From Bacillus sp. OK048 (GTDB lineage Bacteria; Bacillota; Bacilli; Bacillales; Cytobacillaceae): a DNA stretch of 64,000 bases. Location: positions 124,001-188,000 of the forward strand of contig NZ_FNHN01000006.1 of the NCBI RefSeq assembly GCF_900103525.1. Direction: 5' to 3'. Below the pieces are notes generated by a model. That model did no database searches. It worked only from the letters and a program-made list of their open reading frames with translations, and was not told the DNA's origin. The position numbers and the translations under genes are program-made. Of the stretch, positions 40,952 through 49,783 are shown piece after piece (the stretch's first letter is position 1; each line of letters begins with the position of its first letter).

Positions 40952-43861
40952 ATGATAAAACGCATTACTTTAATTTTTTTGACAGCAATGATCTTCATGT
41001 CTGCGTTAGTACTTCCAACTTATGCGATGAACGGTGGGATGGAAGGGACCAGACCCTGGATGAACACCCAGCTCTCTGCTGAGGAGCGCACCGAGCTACT
41101 TCTAGATGCGATGACGCTGGAACAGAAGATCCAGCAAATTGCCATCTCGCGCTTCAATGAGAATGACACTGGTGAAACGGTCATCATCAAAAGGGGCGGT
41201 AGTAGCAAGTATATGAACGGAGAATTCGCTCCCCAGGGTACCCTGCCCGGGTGTGAGTGGCAGGACACCGGCCGGCAGATCCGTGGGATCGAAGAACTGG
41301 GCATTCCCACAGTTCGCATGACCAACGGTGGTACGGGCGTGAAGGGCGGATCGTGTGGCAATGATCCGGAGGCGACGGGATTACCGTCCACCCTGGCCAT
41401 GGCCGCGACCTTTGACCGAGGGCTGAACTATGAGGCCGGCAGGATTCTTGGCGAGGAGACACGGGCCTTCGCGCATCACGTGCTGCTCGGACCGGGCATG
41501 AACCTCGTGCGTCACCCGTACAATGGCCGGAACTATGAGTACTTCAGTGAAGACCCGTACCTGACGGGTACCCTTGCGACACAGCAAGTCAAGGGCATCC
41601 AGGACCAAGGGGTCCAGGCCCAACTCAAGCATCTAGCTGGCAACGAGCAGGAAACCGAGCGGTGGACGATGGGTGTCCAGGTTCCCTCAAAGGCCATGAA
41701 TGAGCTGTACATGCTTCCATTCGAAATGACCGTCAAGGATGCTGATCCGGCCTCCGTGATGTGCTCGTTCCCGGATGTCAACGGTACTTTTGCCTGTGAC
41801 AGCTCTGAACTGCTCCAAGATGCACTAAGGAACAAGTGGGGCTTTGATGGTTACGTCATGAGTGACCGTCGCGCGATTCACGACATGGTCTCTGCCATTA
41901 AGGCGGGTATGAATGTCGAGCTCGACTGGGCACCGCAGTACTACACCCAGGAGAAGATCCAGGAGGTCCTCGACTCGGGTAAGGTAACAATGGACGACAT
42001 CGACAATCTACTTCGTCCGCGGTACGTCAAGATGATCGAGTATGGCCACATGGATGAGCCTTACGACAAGTTCCTCCCGGAAATCGTCGATCCGATTGCT
42101 AACGGTGCCAGCGCACTGAAGATGGCTGAGGAAGGGGCGGTGCTATTGAAGAACGATGACGGCTTCCTGCCACTGGATGGTGAGCCGAAGTCGATCGCAC
42201 TGATCGGCGTAGAATGGTTTGCCGGTGAGGCCAAGATGTCCCCGCGCTCTGTTCGGGACAACAACGAGAACGTCGTGACCCCTTACACGGTCACACCACA
42301 GGAGGGCCTAGAGAATGTCATCAAGGAGCTGGGCTACGACACCAAAGTAACATACAACGATGGACGTGACCCTGAGGCTGCCGCTAAGCTGGCTGCTGAG
42401 TCCGACGTCGTGCTGCTGATGGTCGGCGACAACCCGCATGAGACCGCGGACCGCGACACCCTGGGATTCCCGGCCATTGACCTTAACACGAACCCGGACA
42501 AAGAGGACTTGGTGGAGCAAGAGCCGCTAATCGATGCGGTCTTGGGGGCCAATGCGGAGAACACCGCTGTGGTTCTGAAGACTTCCGGTACGGTGCTTAT
42601 GCCGTGGCTGGATAAGGTACCTGCCGTGCTTGAGGCTTGGTTCCCAGGCATGGAGGATGGCAATGCCGTGGCCAACTTGCTCTATGGTAAGGTCAATCCT
42701 TCCGGTAAGCTGCCGATGACGTTCGGTGCCACCGAGCGTGAGGCCGCCTTTGCGACCGAGGAGCAGTACCCCGGAACCCGTCAAGACACCGGCAAACCAG
42801 GTGGCCCTGGTCCGTACGGTAACGGTTCCGACCAGCTAATTGCCAAGTACACCGAGGGCCTCGAGATGGGCTACCGCTGGTACGAAGCCAACGACGTGAA
42901 GCCGCTCTTCCCATTCGGGTACGGCCTGTCGTACACGACCTTCAAGTATGACGATCTCAAGGTGAAGGAGGTCCAAGACAAAGGCTCGTTGTCTGGTATT
43001 GACGTGTCCTTCACCATCACGAACACAGGCGACGTTGCCGGTGCCGAAGCGGCACAGGTCTACCTGACACTCCCGGACGAGGCGGGGCAGCCGACCAAGC
43101 GACTTGTCAACTTCCAGAAGGTTGACCTTGAGCCCGGTGAGAGCCAACAGGTGACGGTGAGGATTAACCAGGCTGATTCCAACCACCCGTTCTCTTATTT
43201 CATTCCGGAAGACCCGGACAACCTAGGGAACTGGGCTGATGGCGAGTGGGCTACCGTTGATGGAAAGTACAGCGTGCATGTCGGTGGTTCTTCGGCAGGC
43301 ACTCCGCTGGAAAAGGACATCCCGTTGAACTTCAAACTCAACAAGGACAACGGCAATGGCAACATCGATGACAAAGGCAACATCGATGACAAAGGAAACA
43401 TCGATGACAAAGGCAACATCGATGACAAAGACAACAACGATGGCAAAGGCAACAACGATGGCAAAGGCAACAACAATGGCAAAGGCAACAACAATGACAA
43501 AGGCAACAACAATGGCAAAGGCAACAACGATGGCAAAGGCAACAATAATGGCAAAGGCAACAACAATGACAAAGGCAACAACAATGACAAAGGCAACAAG
43601 AATGACAAAGGCAACAAGAATAACAAAGGCAACAACGATGGCAAAGGCAACAACAATGACAAAAGCAACAATAATGGCAAAGGCAACAACAATGACAAAA
43701 GCAACAATAATGGCAAAGGCAACAACAATGACAAAGGCATTAACAATGACAAAGGCAACAACAACGACAATGGCAACAAACAATGGCAACAACAATGGCA
43801 ACAACAATGGCAAAAGCTATGGCAAAGGCTATGGCAAAAGCTATGGCCAGGGGAACTCTAA
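40952..43861 (+). CDS. Secreted glycoside hydrolase family 3, foreign GC-rich body behind a host-like signal peptide
   Basis: A Sec signal peptide (LIFLTAMIFMSALVLPTYA) is written in low-GC host-like codons. The next 2.3 kb is much more GC-rich. It encodes a GH3 enzyme: the TIM barrel with LKHLAGNEQETER, nucleophile Asp305 in GYVMSDRRAIHD, the second domain (EEGAVLLKNDDGFLPL) and a fibronectin-III-like domain near LFPFGYGLSYTTF. Relatives are beta-glucosidases or ginsenosidases. A low-complexity Asn/Gly/Lys/Asp tail of about 150 residues follows. One extra A near 43778-43780 shifts the last 27 codons to Gln/Trp-rich; without it the tail would continue as NNNGNNNGKSYGKG and stop at 43868. Catalysis should be unaffected. 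Confidence 0.85.
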   Translation: MIKRITLIFLTAMIFMSALVLPTYAMNGGMEGTRPWMNTQLSAEERTELLLDAMTLEQKIQQIAISRFNENDTGETVIIKRGGSSKYMNGEFAPQGTLPGCEWQDTGRQIRGIEELGIPTVRMTNGGTGVKGGSCGNDPEATGLPSTLAMAATFDRGLNYEAGRILGEETRAFAHHVLLGPGMNLVRHPYNGRNYEYFSEDPYLTGTLATQQVKGIQDQGVQAQLKHLAGNEQETERWTMGVQVPSKAMNELYMLPFEMTVKDADPASVMCSFPDVNGTFACDSSELLQDALRNKWGFDGYVMSDRRAIHDMVSAIKAGMNVELDWAPQYYTQEKIQEVLDSGKVTMDDIDNLLRPRYVKMIEYGHMDEPYDKFLPEIVDPIANGASALKMAEEGAVLLKNDDGFLPLDGEPKSIALIGVEWFAGEAKMSPRSVRDNNENVVTPYTVTPQEGLENVIKELGYDTKVTYNDGRDPEAAAKLAAESDVVLLMVGDNPHETADRDTLGFPAIDLNTNPDKEDLVEQEPLIDAVLGANAENTAVVLKTSGTVLMPWLDKVPAVLEAWFPGMEDGNAVANLLYGKVNPSGKLPMTFGATEREAAFATEEQYPGTRQDTGKPGGPGPYGNGSDQLIAKYTEGLEMGYRWYEANDVKPLFPFGYGLSYTTFKYDDLKVKEVQDKGSLSGIDVSFTITNTGDVAGAEAAQVYLTLPDEAGQPTKRLVNFQKVDLEPGESQQVTVRINQADSNHPFSYFIPEDPDNLGNWADGEWATVDGKYSVHVGGSSAGTPLEKDIPLNFKLNKDNGNGNIDDKGNIDDKGNIDDKGNIDDKDNNDGKGNNDGKGNNNGKGNNNDKGNNNGKGNNDGKGNNNGKGNNNDKGNNNDKGNKNDKGNKNNKGNNDGKGNNNDKSNNNGKGNNNDKSNNNGKGNNNDKGINNDKGNNNDNGNKQWQQQWQQQWQKLWQRLWQKLWPGEL
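43347..43775 (+). repeat. 18-bp coding tandem repeat
   Basis: About two dozen copies of a unit like GGCAACAACAATGACAAA encode GNNNDK/GNNNGK hexapeptides at the end of the GH3 protein. Such tails often attach or space secreted enzymes at the cell wall. Imperfect unit-to-unit identity indicates slippage. Confidence 0.9.
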
Positions 43862-43931
43862 TCGGTAGGCCACCCTTGGCCATGTGATGACGTCGGCGAC
43901 CCGGTAAGAGTCGTCAGGCATCACGAAGGTG

Positions 43932-43984
43932 GTGAGCCCGCGGGCTTCGGCGTGATTCGCCGAGGCCGCGGGCTCACTGCTTTT
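43932..43984 (+). terminator. GC-rich terminator carried with the GH3 gene
   Basis: GTGAGCCCGCGG and CCGCGGGCTCAC form a stem with further inner pairing, followed by TGCTTTTC. Its composition matches the GH3 body and not the flanks, as expected if it came with the donor DNA. The foreign-looking composition ends near 44010. Confidence 0.8.
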
Positions 43985-44071
43985 CTCGACGCCTCCATAG
44001 ACGCAGAGAAGGACGAATTAATTAGATACAGTTCCTGTAAAAAAGCTGAAATAGACACGAGTAACAGAATG

Positions 44072-44116
44072 TAAAAGAAGGGTGTCCCAAAAGTCTAACT
44101 TTTAGGGGCACCCTCT
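44072..44116 (-). terminator. Terminator of the gene at 44135
   Basis: On the minus strand AGGGTGCCCC pairs with GGGACACCCT around the loop, followed by TCTTTTAC. It lies 20 bases past the stop. Confidence 0.75.
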
Positions 44117-44134
44117 TTAATTTACTAAATATGA

Positions 44135-44626
44135 CTAACACAAAACAATGATTTTATAGGGAGTAGTTTGGGCTGGAATGCTAAATGTGGCAGGACCATA
44201 TACAACAAGTAGATTTCGGTTTGCAGGATTCAATGTGAAGGGTTGATCGTTTTGTAATAGTATCGGTGTATAACTAGAGAAATTCAATTGTAGCTGACCA
44301 TCACTACTCACCAACTGGCTGTTAAAATAGTCAACCTTTACATTTTGATAATTGTTATCTTTTACGATTATGAGGGCTTGATATTGTGGCGGGTAAATAA
44401 GAATGACGGGTACATTGGCATCATAAAAACCAGTTACACGGTCTCCAACGGAAACCATAACACGGTCTAGAAAATAGGTTGTTGGGCTAATAACGAAATT
44501 TACGATTGAACCATCTTCACCTAATAAGGACATTAATTTAAAGCACCCTTTTAATTCTTCATCTGATCCTACTGAATAATCTTGAATCATGGTAACCGTA
44601 CCAGAAAAAGAACCGTATTTCTTCAT
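44135..44626 (-). CDS. Hypothetical 163-residue protein
   Basis: The ATG follows GGGGGAGG. The product looks all-beta: it begins YGSFSGTVTMIQDYS and has a repeated pattern of short strands (VMVSVGDRVTGFYD, VPVILIYPPQYQALIIV). No signal peptide or membrane segment. The GDRVTGFYDANVPVILIYPP region recalls small OB-fold-like proteins found next to FG-GAP proteins in spore-formers, but I cannot name the family. Divergent from the FG-GAP gene, 186 bp away. Confidence 0.65.
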   Translation of the reverse strand: MKKYGSFSGTVTMIQDYSVGSDEELKGCFKLMSLLGEDGSIVNFVISPTTYFLDRVMVSVGDRVTGFYDANVPVILIYPPQYQALIIVKDNNYQNVKVDYFNSQLVSSDGQLQLNFSSYTPILLQNDQPFTLNPANRNLLVVYGPATFSIPAQTTPYKIIVLC

Positions 44627-44812
44627 TTATTTACCTCCCCCTTTATGATGAATCATTAAAGATATTCAATCCTCCGGAAACTTTGAAAGCGCGGAGCGTA
44701 CAATGTTTTAGATAAATACAGCTGGCCTTATAAATTTTATGATGCTGGTGCTTAGATAGTACTAAATGAAGGCCAGTTAAGATGATGATCTCATCATGAA
44801 AAGAGGTATGTT

Positions 44813-45532
44813 ATGTATAACGATTATTCTAGGACAACTATGAATCAGCCGAATATTGTTTCGTTTGCACGTGGTGATGTAACGGGGGATCGAGTACCTG
44901 ATCATGTCTATTTAACCGGAAGTAAGACACCAGCTAGTCCGTTTACTCAAAATATCACCCTGCACGTTCAAGATGGAAGAACAGGCAGCGTAAAAAGTGT
45001 TCCACTTCGTGAAAATGCTGGCTACAATCCTACGATATTCTTAGGGGATTTTACTGGCAATGGAGTAGATGATATTTTAATCAGTATTGCTACAGGTGGC
45101 AGTGGTGGAATCATGTACCATTATCTTTATTCCTTTGTGGAAAATACTGCACAATTACTATTTGATTTCAATTTATATAATGAGCAATACCAATATGAGG
45201 TTGCCTATCAAGACAATTACAAAGTGGAAGTTATCAGTAAAATCAATAATAAAAAGTACTTGATAGACATTTCAACAAGAGATGCTGAGTATTTAAATGA
45301 AATATATGAAGAAAACGGTAAACTGAAAAGTCCAATTACTGGTTTTGTAAATCCTCTAAGTGGCTTATATCCTGTAGATTTTGATTCCAATAAAGTGTAT
45401 GAGCTATTGGCGTATCAAAAAATTGCTGGAAGATATAATGCAGATTCTTTAGGGTATGTTCTGAACACATTAGGATGGTTAGAAAATCGGTTTGTACTGC
45501 AAAATCAGTATGTTGCTATTTTCGGATATTAG
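44813..45532 (+). CDS. FG-GAP/VCBS-repeat protein
   Basis: A 239-residue protein with two calcium-binding FG-GAP-like repeats near the N-terminus (FARGDVTGDRVPDHVYL and FLGDFTGNGVDDILI), followed by a beta-rich region (YKVEVISKINNKKYLIDIS) with DFDSNKVYELLAY, probably a third, partial repeat. No signal peptide, so it may act inside the cell or on the spore. AAGAGG precedes the start. Its function is unknown; the divergent gene at 44135 may be its partner. Confidence 0.75.
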   Translation: MYNDYSRTTMNQPNIVSFARGDVTGDRVPDHVYLTGSKTPASPFTQNITLHVQDGRTGSVKSVPLRENAGYNPTIFLGDFTGNGVDDILISIATGGSGGIMYHYLYSFVENTAQLLFDFNLYNEQYQYEVAYQDNYKVEVISKINNKKYLIDISTRDAEYLNEIYEENGKLKSPITGFVNPLSGLYPVDFDSNKVYELLAYQKIAGRYNADSLGYVLNTLGWLENRFVLQNQYVAIFGY

Positions 45533-45540
45533 GATAGCAA

Positions 45541-45588
45541 AAACAAGGCATGATTCAACGTCTGATTGAATCATGCCTTGTTTTTATT
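45541..45588. terminator. Strong bidirectional terminator
   Basis: An 18-bp perfect stem (AAACAAGGCATGATTCAA) around CGTCTGA, with A- and T-rich flanks. It lies between convergent genes and resembles the hairpin at 20397-20437. Confidence 0.9.
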
Positions 45589-45955
45589 TCTCTTGAATTT
45601 CGCTCATTAACGCATGTGTATTGCCTTCGCCATCATTAAAAAACGCCATCCAGGTTTCAGTTTGTCCTATTTTTGCGATGAGATGGGGTTCATCGATAAA
45701 ATTTACTTCCTTCGAGAGTAATTCCTCATAGCTTGCATGAATGTCTTCTACTTGAAAGTAAAGAATGGAGCTGGCATTTGCAAATTCATCACTTTCAGGA
45801 AGGCTAAGTAGAAGACGAGTTCCACTACTTTCAAAAAATGCTAAATTTCCAGCAGTAAATAAGTGTGGAAGACCTAGCTTATTCTTATAGAATTGTATCG
45901 CGCGTTCTAAATCTTTCACGGGTACCCCGATTTGACCAATTTTCTGAATTTCCAT
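45584..45955 (-). CDS. VOC-family (glyoxalase/bleomycin-resistance-like) protein
   Basis: A 123-residue single VOC module: KIGQIGVPVKDLERAIQFYK at the start, FTAGNLAFFESSGTRLLLSL in the middle and MAFFNDGEGNTHALM at the end. Usual metal positions are only partly kept (no clear His at strand one; Glu in the last strand is replaced), so it may bind a ligand rather than catalyse. Good site AAAGGGGGAA before the ATG. Confidence 0.8.
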   Translation of the reverse strand: MEIQKIGQIGVPVKDLERAIQFYKNKLGLPHLFTAGNLAFFESSGTRLLLSLPESDEFANASSILYFQVEDIHASYEELLSKEVNFIDEPHLIAKIGQTETWMAFFNDGEGNTHALMSEIQEK

Positions 45956-46040
45956 TGATAAATTCCCCCTTTTACATTCATTCTATCTATCATAAACGAA
46001 ATTTTCCATTTTGAAGTAGAGAAATTCAAACATATGTGAA

Positions 46041-46091
46041 GTGACCGAAGTGCATTCAGAAAGGGCATTTGGATCAATGCAGGAGGACTGA
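46041..46091 (+). CDS. Conserved microprotein, copy 2
   Basis: A frame of 16 residues, MTEVHSERAFGSMQED, from GTG 46041 to TGA 46091, matching the product at 16114-16170 at 11 of 16 positions with several synonymous changes. The upstream site is poor compared with copy 1, so this copy may be weakly expressed or a relic. The rest of 45956-46320 shows no other gene. Confidence 0.45.
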   Translation: MTEVHSERAFGSMQED

Positions 46092-46320
46092 AATTTCTAG
46101 CTATTTTTGACTGGATTTGGAGGCTATGTCAAAAAGCTAAGGTTTTATCCTCGACAAAAAACTTTCTTAAAAGCTATATATAGTTCGTTTTTCAAAAGGG
46201 TTCGGAAAGTTTCCCGGGAAATTCATCGAATTTTGTCATGATTGAGCACCTTGTCCACACCATTCTGTACTCATAAGAATAAACTAGAGTGATCGTCTGT
46301 TATGGAAAAGGGGTGGAGGT

Positions 46321-47475
46321 ATGGGGAGAAGGATAAAGGTGGCGATGGTTTCACCAGGTACTTTCCCGATTGGTGGTAGAAGATCTAGTTCGATTGAGAT
46401 GTTGATGGTGAAACTGGCGGAGCTTTTCCAAGCAGAGGCAGATGTAACGCTGTTTGGTAAGCTGTTTAGTAATCAGCCGGCCTTCGAGGAGAGGGGTTCG
46501 ATTACTTTCTATCGTTATCTGTCCTCGAAGAGCAATCCATATATAAATCAAACAATTGAGTGCCTGCAGGAGGTAAAGCCGGATATTATCCATATTGAAA
46601 ATCGCCCGCGATTGGCAAGAGTGGTCCGTTTAGCGATGCCGAAGACTAAGATTGTATTAGTGCTTCAGTCTACTTTGTTTATGTCACGACCGCATATTGG
46701 CAAAGAGGAATTGATGATATGCCTAGAGGCGGCTGATGCGATAATCGTCAATAGTCATTTTTTAAAGAATCATATGGTAAAAGAAACTTTATGTTCTTCG
46801 TCAAAGATTACGGTTAACCATTTAGGGGTGGATGTTGATCAATTTCAGCCTAAATGGCACCAGGAATCAAAAGCAAATGTGGCGCGGTTGAGAAAAGAAT
46901 GGGGTGTAACCGATAGAAAAGTTCTCCTTTTTGTTGGCCGGCTGATTGAAAAAAAAGGCGTACACCATATTTTCAAGGCGATGCCGGCACTCATTAAAGC
47001 GGATCCGTCGATTATGCTTATTATTGCCGGCAGTTCCCTTGCACCTACCTCTGAGACTAGAGCATATGAATCGCGGTTGCAGGAGCTCGCAGAGAAGGTG
47101 AATGGTCATGTGATTTTTAATCCTTTTATTACTCACGATGAGATTCACACATGGTTTCAAATGGCGGATTTGCTGCTAGTTCCTTCGGTCGCTGAACCGT
47201 TCGGACTTGTGAATGTCGAGGCGATGGCAGTAGGCACTCCTGTAATTGCGACAAATTCAGGTGGCATTCCAGAAATCATTGAACACGGGAAAACGGGCAT
47301 CCTTATTCATCCAGAACGGGTGGTAGATGAACTGACTTGGCAGATTGTTAAACTTCTATCTAATCCTGGGCAAGTCATAAAGATGGGCCTGGATAGTGCA
47401 CTACATGTCAGAGCTAATTTTACCTGGGAGGTTACGGCACAAAGGCAGTTAGCGTTATATCGAAGATTACTATAG
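46321..47475 (+). CDS. GT4 glycosyltransferase, CotSA-like
   Basis: A GT-B enzyme of 384 residues. The C-terminal domain has FVGRLIEKKGVHHIFKAMP and the donor-binding AEPFGLVNVEAMAVGTPVI with GGIPEIIEHG (E-x7-E type). The N-terminal start MVSPGTFPIGGRRSSSIE resembles CotSA/YtcC spore coat glycosyltransferases. It stands at the head of the glycan cluster, separated from rfbG by a tandem repeat array. GGGGTGGAGG precedes the ATG. It transfers a hexose from a nucleotide sugar in the cytoplasm; the acceptor is unknown. Confidence 0.85.
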   Translation: MGRRIKVAMVSPGTFPIGGRRSSSIEMLMVKLAELFQAEADVTLFGKLFSNQPAFEERGSITFYRYLSSKSNPYINQTIECLQEVKPDIIHIENRPRLARVVRLAMPKTKIVLVLQSTLFMSRPHIGKEELMICLEAADAIIVNSHFLKNHMVKETLCSSSKITVNHLGVDVDQFQPKWHQESKANVARLRKEWGVTDRKVLLFVGRLIEKKGVHHIFKAMPALIKADPSIMLIIAGSSLAPTSETRAYESRLQELAEKVNGHVIFNPFITHDEIHTWFQMADLLLVPSVAEPFGLVNVEAMAVGTPVIATNSGGIPEIIEHGKTGILIHPERVVDELTWQIVKLLSNPGQVIKMGLDSALHVRANFTWEVTAQRQLALYRRLL

Positions 47476-47476
47476 T

Positions 47477-47795
47477 CATCCGGGGTATGAAGGACAAACC
47501 CCAGCATAAAACCGGAAGAAATGTCCTTCATCCGGGGTATGAAGGACAAACCCTAACAAAAAACCGAAACAAATGTCCTTCATCCGGGGTATGAAGGACA
47601 AACCCCAGCACAAAACCGAAACAAATGTCCTTCATCCGGGGTATGAAGGACAAACCCCAGCATAAAACCGAAACAAATGTCCTTCATCCAGCGTATGAAG
47701 GACAAACCCCAGCACAAAACCGAAGCAAATGTCCTTCATCCAGCGTATGAAGGACAACCCCAGCACAAAACCGAAGCAAATGTCCTTCATCCAGC
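47477..47795. repeat. 52-bp tandem repeat, six units and a partial seventh
   Basis: Each unit begins CATCCGGGGTATGAAGGACA and ends AAATGTCCTT. ATGAAGGACA and TGTCCTTCAT form a 10-bp inverted repeat in each unit, so the array can form a row of hairpins. Units 5 and 6 share CATCCAGCG variants and one lost a base. The array starts right after the glycosyltransferase stop codon. Short open frames across it are artefacts. Confidence 0.93.
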
Positions 47796-47926
47796 TTATT
47801 TGATACCCACTTCGTCAAGAAAAATAAGGTATACCGGTCATTTGTCCAAACTCTTTTTTCAATGAATCATAGTATGTTTAAGGATTCAACGGGGATTGTC
47901 CAAAAAGAAGAGAGAGGAATTAGAAG
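47796..47926. other. Leader before the sugar-nucleotide genes
   Basis: About 130 bp between the repeat array and rfbG. It presumably contains the promoter for the downstream genes, but no clear -35/-10 pair stands out. Confidence 0.3.
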
Positions 47927-48991
47927 ATGGTAAATACGGATTTTTGGAGAAATAAAAATGTTTTTGTGACTGGTCATACTGGCTTTAAGGGATCCTGGCT
48001 GTGCTTATGGCTGCATTCGTTAGGTGCAAACATAACCGGATATAGTTTAAAGCCGCCGACTACTCCCAGTCTATTTGAGTTATGTCAGTTGGAGCAGCAC
48101 ATCCCCACACACTATGCCGATATTCGCGACCAAGATACACTTCAAAAAGCGTTGCTGGCAGCGAAGCCAGAGATTGTGATTCATATGGCGGCACAGCCGC
48201 TGGTACGAGCTTCTTACCTCAATCCGGTGGAAACGTACGAAACCAATGTAATGGGTACTGTTCATCTATTGGAGGCAGTAAGAATGGCCGTCAAAAAGGG
48301 GATCACCATCAAAGCGGTAGTAAATGTTACGACAGACAAATGCTATAGCAATAAAGAGTGGCCATGGGGATATCGGGAAACCGATGTACTTGGCGGCTAT
48401 GACCCGTATTCCAATAGCAAAGCCTGTTCAGAACTTGTCACCGATGCCTATCGAAATTCTTTTTTTCAAAATGGTGTTGGTCTTGCTAGCGCGCGAGCTG
48501 GAAATGTGATTGGCGGCGGGGATTGGGCTCCGGATCGTTTGCTGCCGGATTGCTTTCGGACGCTAAGCTCGGGCGGAAAAGTGAAAATCCGCAACCCGCA
48601 CGCGATTCGGCCATGGCAGCATGTTTTGGATCCTTTGAGCGGGTATCTGATATTAGCGGAGAACTTATACGCACATGGAACACGATTTGCCGAAGGATGG
48701 AATTTCGGTCCGGATGATGGCGATGGAAAAACAGTGGATTGGATTGTGAAACAAATTTGCTCTAAATGGGGAAACAATGCTTCCTATGAAATGGATAGCG
48801 GTCAACATCCACATGAGGCGCATTATTTACGGCTGGATTGTTCGAAGGCGAAATCCTTATTAGGCTGGTTTCCGAAATGGAATGTGGAGCAAGCGATTAA
48901 TAAAAGTGTGGAATGGACAAAGGAATACTTAGCACAAGGGGACGTAAAGACAATCTGCTTACAGCAAATCGAGGAGTATTCAAAAAGCTAA
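47927..48991 (+). CDS. rfbG: CDP-glucose 4,6-dehydratase
   Basis: A 354-residue extended short-chain dehydrogenase. NAD-binding VFVTGHTGFKGSWL, the catalytic TTDKCYSN threonine, YDPYSNSKAC (YxxxK) and GGGDWAPDRLLPD are specific to RfbG. It turns CDP-glucose into CDP-4-keto-6-deoxyglucose, the branch point for 3,6-dideoxy and 6-deoxy sugars. The next gene supplies its substrate. Start ATG after AGAGAGG. Confidence 0.94.
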   Translation: MVNTDFWRNKNVFVTGHTGFKGSWLCLWLHSLGANITGYSLKPPTTPSLFELCQLEQHIPTHYADIRDQDTLQKALLAAKPEIVIHMAAQPLVRASYLNPVETYETNVMGTVHLLEAVRMAVKKGITIKAVVNVTTDKCYSNKEWPWGYRETDVLGGYDPYSNSKACSELVTDAYRNSFFQNGVGLASARAGNVIGGGDWAPDRLLPDCFRTLSSGGKVKIRNPHAIRPWQHVLDPLSGYLILAENLYAHGTRFAEGWNFGPDDGDGKTVDWIVKQICSKWGNNASYEMDSGQHPHEAHYLRLDCSKAKSLLGWFPKWNVEQAINKSVEWTKEYLAQGDVKTICLQQIEEYSKS

Positions 48992-49012
48992 CAAACCGAA
49001 GGGGGGAAAACC

Positions 49013-49783
49013 ATGAAAGTCGTTATACTTTGCGGAGGAAAAGGCACGAGAATGAGTGAAATCACCAATGACCTTCCGAAACCACTGGCGGTAATAGGGG
49101 ACAAGCCGATTCTTTGGCATATCATGAAAATTTATCAGAATTATGGATTCAATGAGTTTGTTTTATTACTTGGGTACAAGGGTGAGAAAATCAAGGAATA
49201 TTTTATGGACTATGAATGGAAGAACAATAGTTTTACGATGGATTCCTCTACTGGAGAAATTAATATCTTAGGTCAAAAAGAGAAATGGAAGATTACTTTT
49301 CTTGAAACCGGTGTTAATACGATGACGGGTGGAAGAATCAAAATGGCCCAGAAATTAATTGGGGATGAAAGCTTCCTTTTAACGTATGGTGATGGCCTAT
49401 CGGATGTAAATTTACACGAGTTGGTCAAATTCCACAAGACAAAGGGAACTATAGCAACGGTGACAGGCACCAAGAGGAAAAGTCAATTTGGTACGCTATC
49501 CGTTCAAAAGGGGCTGGCGGAATCCTTTGAAGAGAAAACGCAGACAGAAGGAATTATTAATGGGGGATATTTTGTGTTAACTCCAGAGGTATTCCACTAT
49601 TTAAAGGATGAACCCCATTGCACTTTTGAAGAAGAACCGTTGAAAAAATTAACCGAAGACCGTCAGTTGTCTGTCTATTTGCATGATGGATTTTGGACAG
49701 CCATTGATACGTATAAAAATGTGTTAGACGTCAATCAGATGTGGGAGCAAGGGAACATTGCATGGAATCCGAAGCTAAAATGA
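49013..49783 (+). CDS. rfbF: Glucose-1-phosphate cytidylyltransferase
   Basis: A 256-residue nucleotidyltransferase with VVILCGGKGTRMSE, LPKPLAVIGDKPILWHIM and LTYGDGLSDVN. It makes CDP-glucose from CTP and glucose 1-phosphate. It is 22 bp after rfbG, with GGGGGGAAA as binding site. No rfbH-type 3-dehydratase is in the cluster. Confidence 0.94.
   Translation: MKVVILCGGKGTRMSEITNDLPKPLAVIGDKPILWHIMKIYQNYGFNEFVLLLGYKGEKIKEYFMDYEWKNNSFTMDSSTGEINILGQKEKWKITFLETGVNTMTGGRIKMAQKLIGDESFLLTYGDGLSDVNLHELVKFHKTKGTIATVTGTKRKSQFGTLSVQKGLAESFEEKTQTEGIINGGYFVLTPEVFHYLKDEPHCTFEEEPLKKLTEDRQLSVYLHDGFWTAIDTYKNVLDVNQMWEQGNIAWNPKLK

Noticed and set aside
40952-41030. Assembly join between two unrelated molecules at the GC change
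   Set aside because: The reading frame continues cleanly from signal peptide to GH3 body and the cleavage site is sensible; kept only as something to check.
41020-43186. Several minus-strand frames of 70-126 residues
   Set aside because: Typical long antisense frames in GC-rich coding DNA; the GH3 gene explains the region.
43195-43813. Long minus-strand open frames (about 195 residues) antisense to the GH3 tail
   Set aside because: They are Leu/Pro or Val/Ala repeats created by the 18-bp repeat read on the other strand; no binding site and no sensible composition.
43356-43868. Plus-strand Thr/Lys/Ala repeat frame inside the GH3 tail
   Set aside because: It is the repeat in another frame. 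Only its last 30 codons are of interest, as the probable original end of the GH3 protein before a frameshift.
47477-47795. CRISPR array
   Set aside because: The units are contiguous 52-bp repeats without unique spacers, and no cas gene is present.
47677-47865. 62-residue plus-strand frame
   Set aside because: It is the 52-bp repeat read through, with no ribosome binding site.
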